This document shows, in pieces, positions 1 to 8,441 of a DNA stretch of 64,000 bases. Origin of the DNA: Astrobacterium formosum (lineage in GTDB: Bacteria > Pseudomonadota > Alphaproteobacteria > Rhizobiales > Xanthobacteraceae). Below the pieces are notes generated by a model. It searched no databases. It saw only the letters and a program-made list of their open reading frames with translations, and was not told the DNA's origin. The position numbers and the translations under genes are program-made. The stretch lies in contig JAVDCA010000019.1 in assembly GCA_030848545.1 (NCBI GenBank), positions 90,476 to 154,475 on the forward strand. The letters are read 5' to 3'. Every line of letters begins with the position of its first letter. Position 1 is the stretch's first letter.

Positions 1-638
1 ACCGAATAGCCCTGCTGGCGCACGCGCGCGATCTCGGCCGCGAGCGCGGCGGCATCGCGGATCGTGCGCGGCGTCAGCGGCGTGAAGGCGACGCGACCGA
101 GGCGTTCGCCGAGGTCTTCGTTGCGGAACGCGATCAGCACCCGGCCCATGGAGGTAAACGCCGCCGGCAGGCGGCTGCCCACCTGCAGGTCGATGGCCAT
201 GATGCGGCTGACCGAGGCGCGCGCCGTGTAGACGATGTCGTCGCCATCGAGGACCGCGATGGAGGAGGATTCCTTCAGGTCGTCGCTGATGGCACGCAGG
301 AGCGGTTCCGCCGCGGCCGCGAACGGGATCGAGCTCAGATAGGCGTGACCGAGGGAGAGGATTTTGGGGCGCAGCGCGTAGCGGCGGCCGTCGTCGGTGT
401 CGGCGAAGCCGAGCGCCCGCAGGGTGTAGAGGCAGCGGCGTACGGCGGCGCGCGGAATGCCGGTCTTGTGGCTGATCTGCGAGATCGTCATGGCCGAGTT
501 CCGGCGCGAGAACGCCTGGATGACCGCAAGCCCGCGAACGAGCGACATCATGATGCTGGGATCGCCCGGGACCGCGCCCTCCCCGAACCCGCCGCGCACG
601 GTCGGCGTGTCGTCGTCGTCTCGCTCGTGCAGATCCAT
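1..638 (-). CDS. pcaR: IclR-family regulator of the beta-ketoadipate pathway (PcaR/PcaU/PobR type), truncated by window edge
   Basis: This is a DNA-binding regulator of protocatechuate/beta-ketoadipate genes. About 212 residues are visible and the C-terminal end runs off the left edge. The frame begins at an ATG at 638. An IclR winged helix lies at about residues 30-90, including the segment SQISHKTGIPRAAVRRCL, and is followed by the start of the effector-binding domain (SSSIAVLDGDDIVYTAR, then AIDLQVGSRLPAAFTSMGR). The wording of both parts matches the PcaR/PcaU/PobR subgroup rather than generic IclR proteins. It is divergent from pcaI-pcaJ-pcaF, and the intergenic region carries two PcaR-like 15-mers. 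That the inducer is beta-ketoadipate is inferred from the family. Confidence 0.85.
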   Translation of the reverse strand, partial: MDLHERDDDDTPTVRGGFGEGAVPGDPSIMMSLVRGLAVIQAFSRRNSAMTISQISHKTGIPRAAVRRCLYTLRALGFADTDDGRRYALRPKILSLGHAYLSSIPFAAAAEPLLRAISDDLKESSSIAVLDGDDIVYTARASVSRIMAIDLQVGSRLPAAFTSMGRVLIAFRNEDLGERLGRVAFTPLTPRTIRDAAALAAEIARVRQQGYS

Positions 639-678
639 CTCGACCTTGTCCGGCGGGTTTGCGGTCCCGCCCCGGCTC

Positions 679-712
679 GTTCAAATATCGAACGTATGGG
701 CGATTATAGAAC
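679..712. promoter_or_regulatory. Two PcaR/IclR-type operator boxes between pcaR and pcaI
   Basis: The stretch 679-693 reads GTTCAAATATCGAAC. The stretch 698-712 read on the minus strand is GTTCTATAATCGCCC. The PcaR box described for Pseudomonas putida pca promoters, as I recall it, is GTTCGATAATCGCAC, so the second box matches at 13 of 15 positions and the first at 11 of 15. They sit 4 bp apart in the divergent promoter region, 41 bp from the pcaR start and about 115 bp from the pcaI start. Binding is inferred, not shown. Confidence 0.6.
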
Positions 713-827
713 TTGACGGAGGTAACGGAAAGCCCCAAAAGGTAAATCAGGCGTTAATCGAACAGATGTGCGAAATCGGCGCCGTTAGAGGCCAGCCGTC
801 CACATCCCGGGAGGCGGTCGGGAGCCG

Positions 828-1499
828 ATGAACAAGATCTGTCCATCCCTTCAGGCGGCGGTCGCCGACGTGCCCGACGGCGCCACCGTCATGATCGGCG
901 GCTTTGGCGATGCGGGCGTCCCTTTCCAATTGATCGACGCCCTGATCGAGCAAGGCGCCAAGGACCTCACCGTCATCTCCAACAATGCCGGCACGGGCGA
1001 GACCGGCATCGCGGCCCTGATCAAGAACGACCGGGTCAAGAAGATCGTGTGCTCGTTCCCCCGTCAGGCCAACGCCTCGGCTTTCGACGAGCGCTATCTC
1101 GCCGGCCGCATCGCCCTCGATCTCGTCCCCCAGGGCAATCTCGCCGAGCGCATCCGCGCCGCCGGCGCCGGCATCGGCGCATTCTATACGCCGACCGCCT
1201 ATGGCACGCCGCTCGCCGACGGCAAGGAAACGCGTGAAATCGCCGGCCGCCACTACGTGCTCGAATATCCGCTCGCCGCCGACTATGCCTTCATCAAGGC
1301 CCACAAGGGCGATCCGCTCGGCAACCTTGTCTACCGCAAGACCGCGCGCAATTTCGGGCCCGTGATGGCGACGGCAGCCAAGTGCACCGTCGCTCAGGTC
1401 ACGCAGGTGGTCGGCGTCGGCGACCTCGACCCGGAAGCGATCGTGACTCCAGGAATCTTCGTCAAGCGCGTGATCGAAGTCGCGCCGGCGCGGTGCTGA
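828..1499 (+). CDS. pcaI: 3-oxoadipate CoA-transferase subunit A
   Basis: This is the alpha subunit of the succinyl-CoA:3-oxoadipate CoA-transferase, which activates beta-ketoadipate to its CoA ester in aromatic catabolism. The 223 residues are the usual size of the A subunit. The N-terminal CoA-transferase motif MIGGFGDAGVP lies at about residues 22-32, and SNNAGTGETGIAALI at about 51-65 is typical. A GGGAG ribosome-binding site precedes the ATG. The gene is followed after 16 bp by pcaJ, so the two subunits are co-transcribed. A generic acetate/acetoacetate CoA-transferase is the alternative, but the adjacent pcaJ, pcaF and IclR regulator favour pcaI. Confidence 0.92.
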   Translation: MNKICPSLQAAVADVPDGATVMIGGFGDAGVPFQLIDALIEQGAKDLTVISNNAGTGETGIAALIKNDRVKKIVCSFPRQANASAFDERYLAGRIALDLVPQGNLAERIRAAGAGIGAFYTPTAYGTPLADGKETREIAGRHYVLEYPLAADYAFIKAHKGDPLGNLVYRKTARNFGPVMATAAKCTVAQVTQVVGVGDLDPEAIVTPGIFVKRVIEVAPARC

Positions 1500-1515
1500 T
1501 GGGCGGAGGTCTCAC

Positions 1516-2166
1516 ATGAACCAGGACATCAAGCTCCTCAGCCGCCGCGACATCGCCGCCCGCATCGCCGCCGACATCCCCGACGGCGCCTATGTCAATC
1601 TCGGCATCGGCGCCCCGACCGAGGTCGCGAACTGCCTGCCCGACGGCGTCACCATCATCCTGCATACCGAGAACGGCCTTCTCGGCATGGGTCCATCGCC
1701 ACCCAAAGGGGATGAGGACGAGGACCTGATCAATGCCGGCAAGCAGTTCGTTACCGCCCTGCCCGGCGCCGCCTATTTCCACCACGCCGACAGCTTCGCG
1801 ATGATGCGCGGCGGCCATCTCGACTACTGCGTGCTCGGCGCCTACGAGGTCTCGGTCAGGGGCGACCTCGCCAACTGGCACACCGGCGCCAACGACGCCA
1901 TTCCGGCCGTCGGCGGCGCCATGGACCTCGCCATCGGGGCCAAGTCGGTGTTCGTGATGATGGACCTTCTGACCAAGAAGGGCGCCAGCAAGCTGGTCGA
2001 GCGCTGCACCAGCCCGCTGACCGGCGTCGCCTGCGTCAAGCGCGTCTACACCGACCACGCCACGTTCGACATCACCCCCGAGGGCGTCGCCGCCCGCGAC
2101 CTCGCCGACGGCTTAAGCCTTGCGGCGCTGCAGGAGATCTGCGGCGTCCGGCTCACCGGCGGATAA
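1516..2166 (+). CDS. pcaJ: 3-oxoadipate CoA-transferase subunit B
   Basis: This is the beta subunit, carrying the catalytic glutamate that forms the enzyme-CoA thioester. Within its 216 residues the motif LHTENGLLGMG places the catalytic Glu at residue 52, and NLGIGAPTEVAN (about 28-39) is the glycine-rich CoA-binding turn. The SD sequence GGGCGGAGG lies just upstream of the ATG. It is the second gene of the pcaI-pcaJ-pcaF run. A palindromic intergenic repeat separates it from pcaF. Confidence 0.93.
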   Translation: MNQDIKLLSRRDIAARIAADIPDGAYVNLGIGAPTEVANCLPDGVTIILHTENGLLGMGPSPPKGDEDEDLINAGKQFVTALPGAAYFHHADSFAMMRGGHLDYCVLGAYEVSVRGDLANWHTGANDAIPAVGGAMDLAIGAKSVFVMMDLLTKKGASKLVERCTSPLTGVACVKRVYTDHATFDITPEGVAARDLADGLSLAALQEICGVRLTGG

Positions 2167-2171
2167 TTCTT

Positions 2172-2251
2172 CGTCATTGCGAGGAGCGCAGCGACGAAGC
2201 AATCCAGGAGTCAGGAAGGAACCGGATTGCTTCGCTTCGCTGGCAATGACG
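2172..2251. repeat. Intergenic palindromic repeat, family A (copy 1)
   Basis: This is an imperfect palindrome that begins CGTCATTGCGAGGAGCGCAG and ends in GCTTCGCTGGCAATGACG, with AAGCAATCCAG and CCGGATTGCTT as inner arms. It lies between pcaJ and pcaF. Four further copies in the window (near 23.2, 35.7, 39.4 and 42.8 kb) share both ends. It resembles REP/BIME-like elements and could form a long hairpin in the transcript. Confidence 0.85.
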
Positions 2252-2279
2252 GAGCCCAATACAACATCAGGGACGAGAC

Positions 2280-3482
2280 ATGAAACCAGCCTTCATTTGC
2301 GACGCCATCCGCACGCCCATCGGCCGCTACGGCGGCGCCCTGTCGGCGGTGCGCACCGACGACCTCGCCGCCACGCCCATCAGGGAGCTGATGACGCGCA
2401 ATCCGCAGGTGGACTGGGAAGCGGTCGACGACGTCTTCTACGGCAATACCAACCAAGCCGGCGAGGACAACCGCAACGTCGCCCGCATGGCGCTGCTGCT
2501 CGCCGGCCTGCCGCAATCGGTGCCGGGCGTCACCATCAACCGGCTGTGCGCCTCCGGCATGGAGGCGATCGGCCAAGCGGCGCGCGCCATCGCGGCCGGC
2601 GAGATGAACCTCGCCGTCGCCGGCGGGGTCGAAAGCATGAGCCGGGCTCCGTTCGTCATGGGCAAGGCGACCGCCGCCTTCTCGCGTGACGCCCAGATGT
2701 TCGACACCACCATCGGCTGGCGGTTCGTCAATCCGAAGATGAAGCAGCTTTTCGGCACCGACTCCATGCCGGAGACCGCCGAGAACGTCGCCGACGACTA
2801 CAAGGTGTCGCGCGCCGACCAGGATCTGTTCGCGCTGCGAAGTCAGGAGAAGGCTTCACTCGCGCAGGCGGATGGGCGGCTCGCCGAGGAGATCTGCCCC
2901 GTCGAAGTTCCGCAAGGAAAGGGCGAGCCGGTCAAGGTCGCGCGTGACGAGCATCCGCGCGCGACCACCATCGAGTCGCTCGCAAAGCTCAAGCCGGTGG
3001 TGCGGCCGAATGGCACGGTCACCGCCGGCAATGCTTCCGGCATCAATGACGGCGCCTGCGCGGTGCTGGTCGCCGGCGAAGAGGCCGCGAAGGCGAGCGG
3101 CCTCACGCCTCGGGCTCGCATCCTCGGCATGGCGTCGGCGGCAGTGCCACCGCGGGTGATGGGCATCGGCCCGGTGCCGGCGGTGAAGAGCCTGTTGTCG
3201 CGCCTGAAGATTGGTCTCGATGCCATCGACATCATCGAGCTCAACGAGGCCTTCGCGGCGCAGGGCCTCGCGGTGCTGCGCGAGCTCGGGGTCGCCGACG
3301 ACGACCCTCGCGTCAATCCCTACGGCGGCGCCATCGCGCTCGGCCATCCGCTCGGCGCGAGCGGCGCCCGGCTCGTCACCACGGCCACCTATCAGCTCCA
3401 CCGCAGCGGCGGCCGATACGGCCTCTGCACCATGTGCGTCGGCGTCGGCCAGGGCCTCGCCATGGTGATCGAGCGGGTGTGA
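2280..3482 (+). CDS. pcaF: 3-oxoadipyl-CoA thiolase
   Basis: It cleaves 3-oxoadipyl-CoA to succinyl-CoA and acetyl-CoA, the last step of the beta-ketoadipate pathway. At 400 residues it has the standard thiolase length. Catalytic features are visible: the nucleophile Cys90 in NRLCASGMEAIG, His356 in GGAIALGHPLGASGAR, Cys386 in LCTMCVGVGQG, and the NEAF motif. The start FICDAIRTPIGRYGGAL is characteristic of PcaF/PaaJ thiolases. With pcaI and pcaJ directly upstream, protocatechuate/catechol degradation is the likely context; PaaJ (phenylacetate) is the alternative. Confidence 0.93.
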   Translation: MKPAFICDAIRTPIGRYGGALSAVRTDDLAATPIRELMTRNPQVDWEAVDDVFYGNTNQAGEDNRNVARMALLLAGLPQSVPGVTINRLCASGMEAIGQAARAIAAGEMNLAVAGGVESMSRAPFVMGKATAAFSRDAQMFDTTIGWRFVNPKMKQLFGTDSMPETAENVADDYKVSRADQDLFALRSQEKASLAQADGRLAEEICPVEVPQGKGEPVKVARDEHPRATTIESLAKLKPVVRPNGTVTAGNASGINDGACAVLVAGEEAAKASGLTPRARILGMASAAVPPRVMGIGPVPAVKSLLSRLKIGLDAIDIIELNEAFAAQGLAVLRELGVADDDPRVNPYGGAIALGHPLGASGARLVTTATYQLHRSGGRYGLCTMCVGVGQGLAMVIERV

Positions 3483-3505
3483 GTGGAACCCAAGCCCGCA
3501 ATTTG

Positions 3506-3608
3506 CGTCGTTCCGGGACGCCGTAGGCGGGCCCGGAATCCATACACCGAAGCGCCGTGGCTATGGATTCCGGGCTCACGGCCTTTCAGGCCGCGCCCCG
3601 GAATGACG
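3506..3608. repeat. Intergenic palindromic repeat, family B (copy 1)
   Basis: The outer ends are CGTCGTTCCGGGACGCCG and CGCGCCCCGGAATGACG; the inner arms are GGGCCCGGAATCCAT and TATGGATTCCGGGCTC. It lies between the convergent pcaF and TAXI-protein genes, so it could act as a bidirectional 3'-end structure. A second copy is at 49981-50082. Confidence 0.8.
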
Positions 3609-3652
3609 TGGCGTCGAAGGATCGCAACGACGGCGACGAGTGCTCCGTTCGT

Positions 3653-4624
3653 CTAGAGCCAGCCCTTTTCCTTGTAGTACTTGACGGCGCCCGGGTGCAG
3701 CCCGGCCGACAGGCCGTCCTTGATCATCACCTTGGGATCAAGATTGGCGAAGGCGGGATGCAGCTTCTTGAACTCGTCGAGATTGTCGAACACCGCCTTG
3801 GTGAATTCGTAGACGGTCTTCTCGGACACTTTCGCGGATGTCACGATGGTCGCCAGCACGCCATAGGTTTCGGTCGGATTGGGATTGTTGGCGTAGAGGC
3901 CGCCGGGGATCTTCGTCTTGGCGTAATAGGGGAACTCCTTGACGAGCGCGTCCGCCACGGGGCCGCTCAACGGCACGAGCCTGGCGCCGCAGCTCGTGGT
4001 CGGATCCTGGATGTTGGCGGAAGGGTGGCCGACGCCGTAGAAGAAGCCGTCGATTTTGTTGTCGCACAGCGCTGCGCCGTGCTCGTCGGCTTTGAGCTCG
4101 GCGGCGAGCGACAGGTCGGCCATGGTCCAGCCCAGTTTGCTCAGGAGCTGCTCCATGGAAGCGCGGGTGCCGGAGCCGGGATTGCCGACGTTGAGGCGCT
4201 TGCCCTTGAAGTCCTCGAATTTGGTGATGCCGGCTTCCTTGCGGGCCAGCACCGTGAACGGCTCCGGATGGACCGAGAACACCGCGCGCAAATCGGCGAC
4301 GGTGGCGTCCTTGAACTGGCCGGTGCCCTTGGCCGCGTTGAATTGGATATCCGATTGCGCGAGGCCGAAGTCGATCTCGCCGGATTTGATGGCGTTGACG
4401 TTGAAGACCGAGCCGCCGGTGGATTCCACCGAGCAGCGTAGCCCGGTCTTGGCCCGCTCCTTGTTCATCAGCCGGCACACCGCGCCGCCGACGGCGTAAT
4501 AGACGCCGGTGACGCCGCCGGTGCCGATGGTCACGAACTGCTGCTGTGCCATGGCGGTCGTAGCAAACAGCGATGCGATCAGCCCCGCGGCCGCAAGGCC
4601 GCCGGTGCGAGTCATGCGAGTCAT
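3653..4624 (-). CDS. TAXI-family TRAP transporter solute-binding protein
   Basis: This is a periplasmic binding protein of the TAXI class of TRAP transporters. The 323 residues begin with a Sec signal peptide (hydrophobic run, then TTAMAQQQ, cleavage near residue 25). The family motif [18 protein letters not shown] follows, with [22 protein letters not shown] further on. The ATG at 4624 is preceded by GGAGGGACT. No TAXI permease (fused 4TM/12TM) lies nearby, so the membrane partner must be encoded elsewhere. It is the last gene of the run RpiR regulator, aminotransferase, binding protein. A hairpin separates it from the aminotransferase and may set relative expression. The ligand is not predictable; glutamate-like or C4 acids are typical of the family. 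Confidence 0.9.
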   Translation of the reverse strand: MTRMTRTGGLAAAGLIASLFATTAMAQQQFVTIGTGGVTGVYYAVGGAVCRLMNKERAKTGLRCSVESTGGSVFNVNAIKSGEIDFGLAQSDIQFNAAKGTGQFKDATVADLRAVFSVHPEPFTVLARKEAGITKFEDFKGKRLNVGNPGSGTRASMEQLLSKLGWTMADLSLAAELKADEHGAALCDNKIDGFFYGVGHPSANIQDPTTSCGARLVPLSGPVADALVKEFPYYAKTKIPGGLYANNPNPTETYGVLATIVTSAKVSEKTVYEFTKAVFDNLDEFKKLHPAFANLDPKVMIKDGLSAGLHPGAVKYYKEKGWL

Positions 4625-4664
4625 CGTAGAGTCCCTCCGTTGAAGCGTTTCCGTCCTTGCAAGT

Positions 4665-4692
4665 CGCGTTCCGCTTTTGGTGCGGAATCGCG
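4665..4692 (-). terminator. Hairpin between aminotransferase and TAXI gene (partial terminator or stabiliser)
   Basis: CGCGTTCCGC pairs with GCGGAATCGCG around a 7-nt loop, with one bulged base. It lies 6 bp after the aminotransferase stop and 40 bp before the TAXI start, reading leftward. There is no U-tract, so it may be an mRNA-stabilising or attenuating stem rather than a full terminator. Confidence 0.45.
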
Positions 4693-4698
4693 TTCGTT

Positions 4699-6024
4699 CT
4701 ACGCCGGCAAAGCCGCGTCGATCGCCTCCCCCAGTCGTTCGACGATGGTGTCGATGGCGGCGCCGTCGACGATGAAGGGCGGCGCCAGGAGAACGTGATC
4801 GCCACGCCGGCCGTCGGCGGTGCCGCCCATGGGATAGACCATCAGGCCGCGCGCCATCGCCTCGCGCTTGATGCGCGCGTGCAGCTTGAGCGCAGGATCG
4901 AAGGGCTCCTTGGTGGCGCGGTCGGCGACGAGTTCGACGCCTTGAAACAAACCGCGGCCGCGCACGTCGCCCACGAATGGATGATTGCCGAAACGCTCGC
5001 CGAGTCTGCGGGCGAGATGGGCGCCCTGGCGACGCACATTGGCGAGGAGATCGTCGCGCCGGATGACGTGCTGAACCGCAAGCGCCGCCGCGCAGGCGAG
5101 CGGGTGGCCCATATAGGTGTGGCTGTGCTCGAAGGCGCCGGAACCGGCTGCGATGGCGTCGAACACCTTGTCGCCGACCAGGAGCGCGCCGATCGGCATG
5201 TAGCCGCCGCCGAGGCCTTTCGCGATCGCCATCAGGTCGGGGCTGACGCCCTCCTGTTCGCAGGCGTGGAGCGTGCCGGTGCGACCCATGCCGCACATCA
5301 CCTCGTCGAGGACGAGGAGGATGCCGTGGCGATCGCAGATCTCGCGCACGCGGCGGAAATATCCGGGCACGGCCGGTACGGCGCCGAGCGTCGCGCCGAC
5401 GACCGTCTCGGCGATGAACGCCATGACGTTCTCGGCGCCGAGCTTTGCGATCTCGTTCTCCAGTTCGGCCGCGAGCCGCTGCCCATAGGCGTCGGCGCTT
5501 TCGTCTGGGCGGCGGTCGCGATATTCGTAGACGGGCGAGACGTGATGCGCCTCGATCAGGATCGGGGCGAATTTTTCGCGCTGCCGGGCGCGCCCGCCGA
5601 TCGACAGCGCCCCGATGGTGATGCCGTGATAGCTCTGGCGGCGGGCGATGAAATGCCGGCGCTGTGGCTCCCCGCGTTCGACGAAATACTGCCGCGCGAT
5701 CTTCAGCGCCGCTTCGATCGCTTCCGAACCGCCGCTGACATAGAAGACGTGGCCGAGCCCGCGCGGCGCATTCGCCACGAGATCGTCGGCGAGCTCTTCC
5801 GCCGCCGGCGAGGTGAAGAAGCTCGTATGGGCGAATTCGAGCCGGTCGAGCTGCGCCCGCATGGCGGCGAGTACGTCCGGATGGGAATGCCCGAGGCACG
5901 ACACCGCGGCGCCGCAAGACGCGTCGATATATTCCTTGCCGGCTTCGTCACGGATGTGGATGCCGTCGCCCGAAACTGCGGTCGGGTAGCGGTGGGCGAT
6001 GTGGCGATGAAGTATGTGGGTCAT
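4699..6024 (-). CDS. Class III (omega-amino acid type) PLP-dependent aminotransferase
   Basis: This is a fold-type I class III aminotransferase of 441 residues. It transfers an amino group from an omega-amino acid, amine or beta-amino acid to a keto acid. The glycine-rich [15 protein letters not shown] (about 94-108), SYHG at 131, [12 protein letters not shown] with the PLP-ring Asp240, and Lys269 in [13 protein letters not shown] (Schiff base) are all intact. The ATG at 6024 overlaps the upstream RpiR stop as ATGA and follows a GGGGAGAGG ribosome-binding site, indicating translational coupling. The substrate is unknown. Linkage to an RpiR regulator and a TAXI binding protein suggests catabolism of an imported amine or amino acid. 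Confidence 0.9.
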   Translation of the reverse strand: MTHILHRHIAHRYPTAVSGDGIHIRDEAGKEYIDASCGAAVSCLGHSHPDVLAAMRAQLDRLEFAHTSFFTSPAAEELADDLVANAPRGLGHVFYVSGGSEAIEAALKIARQYFVERGEPQRRHFIARRQSYHGITIGALSIGGRARQREKFAPILIEAHHVSPVYEYRDRRPDESADAYGQRLAAELENEIAKLGAENVMAFIAETVVGATLGAVPAVPGYFRRVREICDRHGILLVLDEVMCGMGRTGTLHACEQEGVSPDLMAIAKGLGGGYMPIGALLVGDKVFDAIAAGSGAFEHSHTYMGHPLACAAALAVQHVIRRDDLLANVRRQGAHLARRLGERFGNHPFVGDVRGRGLFQGVELVADRATKEPFDPALKLHARIKREAMARGLMVYPMGGTADGRRGDHVLLAPPFIVDGAAIDTIVERLGEAIDAALPA

Positions 6025-6917
6025 GGTTGACGGCGTCCTCTCCCCGCCGGGCGTAAATAGATCGAGAATGCCGAGAGCTGGTCTTCGCTCGCCTGCAACG
6101 CGGCGACGGCTGCTTCGCCGCGCCGCGCGGCGATGAGCGCCGCCAGGCATTCGACCGCCGCGAAAGCCGGCGTCATGGTGTGAAAGAAGGACGGCGTCTC
6201 AGTGCGCACCATAACGGCGTGGTGCGCAATCGGCACGAGGGGCGACACCTCGCTGTCGGTCACCGCGACGATGCCGGCGCCGCGCGTCCTGGCGAAGCCC
6301 GCCACCTCGATCGTATGGCGCACATAGGGCTGCACCGAGATGGCGAGCAGGACATCGGCCGGGCCGATCGCGCGCAGGACGTCGATCGCGGTCGCACCGG
6401 GACCGTCGATGAGCACCGAGTTCGAGCCGAACAGGGTGCGGATATAGTGGAAGATGAAGGCGACTGAAAAACTGGAACGCAAGCCCAGGCAATAGACTCG
6501 CTCGGCCGCGGCGATGCGCTCGGCCGCGGCGGCGAGCACGTCCACGGATGCGGGCGTCGCGAGGTCGCGCAAATGCTGCGACACCGATGCGAACATGTCC
6601 TGCACCAGGGCGGCATCGCCCTCGCGGGAACGTCGCGCCACCAGTTCCTCGGCGCGGCCGCGATAGTTGTCCGGACGCCGGCGCACGGCGTCCGCATAAA
6701 GCCTGCGCACGCCTTCGTAGCCGTCCATTCCGAGCCGCTGCGCCAGACGGGTGAGCGTCGCCGGGGTGACCCCCGCCCGGCGTGCCTGCTCGCGTGTGGA
6801 CAGCAGCGCGACATCGGCAGGGTTATCGATCACCCAGCGCGCCGCCTCCTTCAGTTGCGGCGACAGGGTGTCGTAACCGGCTCGCAGTCGGGCGTCGAAA
6901 TCCGGATCGTCAGCCAT
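6021..6917 (-). CDS. MurR/RpiR-family transcriptional regulator
   Basis: The 298 residues have an N-terminal HTH_6 domain (about 10-80; STREQARRAGVTPATLTRLA is the recognition region) and a C-terminal SIS domain (about 125-260; VYCLGLRSSFSVAFIFHYI, then ADVLLAISVQPYVRHTIEVA). SIS domains in this family bind phosphosugars or related small molecules. It is the first gene of the operon with the aminotransferase (4-bp ATGA overlap) and TAXI protein, so it probably controls that operon. A 12-bp palindrome lies 45 bp upstream of its start. Confidence 0.92.
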   Translation of the reverse strand: MADDPDFDARLRAGYDTLSPQLKEAARWVIDNPADVALLSTREQARRAGVTPATLTRLAQRLGMDGYEGVRRLYADAVRRRPDNYRGRAEELVARRSREGDAALVQDMFASVSQHLRDLATPASVDVLAAAAERIAAAERVYCLGLRSSFSVAFIFHYIRTLFGSNSVLIDGPGATAIDVLRAIGPADVLLAISVQPYVRHTIEVAGFARTRGAGIVAVTDSEVSPLVPIAHHAVMVRTETPSFFHTMTPAFAAVECLAALIAARRGEAAVAALQASEDQLSAFSIYLRPAGRGRRQP

Positions 6918-6961
6918 GGCTGAATACTACGCACGTTCAGTGCGCTTGCAACATCTGTTTC

Positions 6962-6973
6962 ATTTGCACAAAT
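6962..6973. promoter_or_regulatory. Palindrome ATTTGCACAAAT upstream of the RpiR gene
   Basis: This is a perfect 5+2+5 inverted repeat in an AT-richer patch, 45 bp upstream of the RpiR start. Together with a possible minus-strand -35 TTGGAT just upstream it could form an autoregulatory operator. This is inferred from position and symmetry only. Confidence 0.35.
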
Positions 6974-7018
6974 AATGATCCAAATGGCGCATCCTTTGAT
7001 GAGAATCCAGGCATCTCC

Positions 7019-8221
7019 TCAAAGCGCCGACGCATCGACCCGATAGGCACGCATCCAACGGCGGTCGAGCCAATCCTTGGCGGTCCATAGCCAGGCACCT
7101 TCGGCCTTGAATCGCCCCCGCGAGGCGACCACGTAGCGCTCGCCGGTGGTGATCAAGGACAAATGCCGCGATTGCGGCCACCACGGAACTGGGGCCTGCC
7201 CGCGGGCACGGCGACGCAGATTGCCGGCGAGCGGCGGACCGGCCCGCACCGCGAATACGCCGGACTTTTCCCGCGGCGTTTCGATCAGTTCGGCGCAATC
7301 GCCGGCCGCGAACACGTCCGCGTCGCTGATCACCTGCAAGGTCGGGCCGACCGCCAGGAATCCGCCCCGGTCGAGCGCCAGGCCGGTGCGCTCGAACCAC
7401 GCCGGCGCGGCCGCATTGGTAGTCACCAGCGTCGCGTCGGCGGGTATCAACATGCCGTCGCCCATACGCACATGGTCGGCGGTGATCGCGGCCACGGGCC
7501 GGCCCTCGTGCAGGGCAACGCCGCGTGCGGCGAGGATGCGCCGGAAAGCGGCGCGAACGCGTGCATTATGGCTCGCCAGGAGTTCTTCGGCGGTGACGAG
7601 CGTAAAGGTAAACCGGCGCACGTCGCGGCGTTCCGCGACAGCATCGGCAATGAGGCGGGTGCGAACAGCCAGCACCAATTCGACGCCGGCGGCCCCTCCC
7701 CCGACCGCGACCACATGCCGGACCAGGCCGGCACGAGCGTCGGCGCGCAGACGCTCGAGCTTGACAAGAAAAGAGGCGATCGGCTTGACGGCGATGCCGT
7801 GCTCGGCGGCGCCCGCGATGGAACCCAAGTCCGGCCCGATGCCGACATCGATGGAGACGACGTCGTAACGCACGCTCAGTCCGCTCGCCAGGATGACGCG
7901 CTTGCCCTCGCGGTCGAGCCCGACCGCATCGCCGTGAACAAGGCGCGCACCGTTCGCCGTGGCGAGTGCCGCAAGGTCGATATGGGCTTCGTCGTAACGG
8001 TAGAAGCCGCACACGACTCCGGGCATCATACCCGAATAAGGGGTCATGAGATCGCGGCTGATCAGGGTCACCCGGCTGCCGGCCAGCGGCTGGTCCCCGA
8101 AGGCCTTGAGTACATGCACATGGGCATGCCCTCCCCCCACCAGGACGATATCGGTCGGTCGCCCTCCGTCCGGGGCTGGGAGAGCGTCGTCGGCGGCGTC
8201 AGCAGTATTCTGGGAGCGCAC
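7019..8221 (-). CDS. NDH-2-like FAD/NAD(P)-dependent pyridine nucleotide oxidoreductase
   Basis: This is a two-dinucleotide-domain flavoprotein of the type-II NADH dehydrogenase / SelD-associated oxidoreductase group. The FAD-binding motif [18 protein letters not shown] lies near residue 20, the NAD(P) motif [14 protein letters not shown] near 165, and the second FAD motif [11 protein letters not shown] near 315. The start is uncertain. The frame stays open upstream into rimO, but homology-like sequence begins only just before the first GGGHAH, so the GTG at 8221 is a plausible start giving 400 residues. Such proteins pass electrons from NADH to quinone, or occur fused to selenophosphate synthetase; no SelD domain is present here. 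It is divergent from rimO. Confidence 0.8.
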   Translation of the reverse strand: MRSQNTADAADDALPAPDGGRPTDIVLVGGGHAHVHVLKAFGDQPLAGSRVTLISRDLMTPYSGMMPGVVCGFYRYDEAHIDLAALATANGARLVHGDAVGLDREGKRVILASGLSVRYDVVSIDVGIGPDLGSIAGAAEHGIAVKPIASFLVKLERLRADARAGLVRHVVAVGGGAAGVELVLAVRTRLIADAVAERRDVRRFTFTLVTAEELLASHNARVRAAFRRILAARGVALHEGRPVAAITADHVRMGDGMLIPADATLVTTNAAAPAWFERTGLALDRGGFLAVGPTLQVISDADVFAAGDCAELIETPREKSGVFAVRAGPPLAGNLRRRARGQAPVPWWPQSRHLSLITTGERYVVASRGRFKAEGAWLWTAKDWLDRRWMRAYRVDASAL

Positions 8222-8441
8222 GGGCGTAGGTTCCGCGGCGGGAGCCGTGGATGCATATTCGGCCAGGGAGCCCTTCGGGCGCAAGCCGGCACCTGCAGGC
8301 CTCTGCTTGCCGGACACCCCGCCTGCCGGACCAAGCTTGCCCCGCGCCGAGGGATTGCTTAAGCACCCGCAGGTCGCGTGGCGCGCCAGGAAGGCGCTAC
8401 CGCCAGCCGTCTGCGACGCCCCGGCAGGAAGGATTGCAGCA

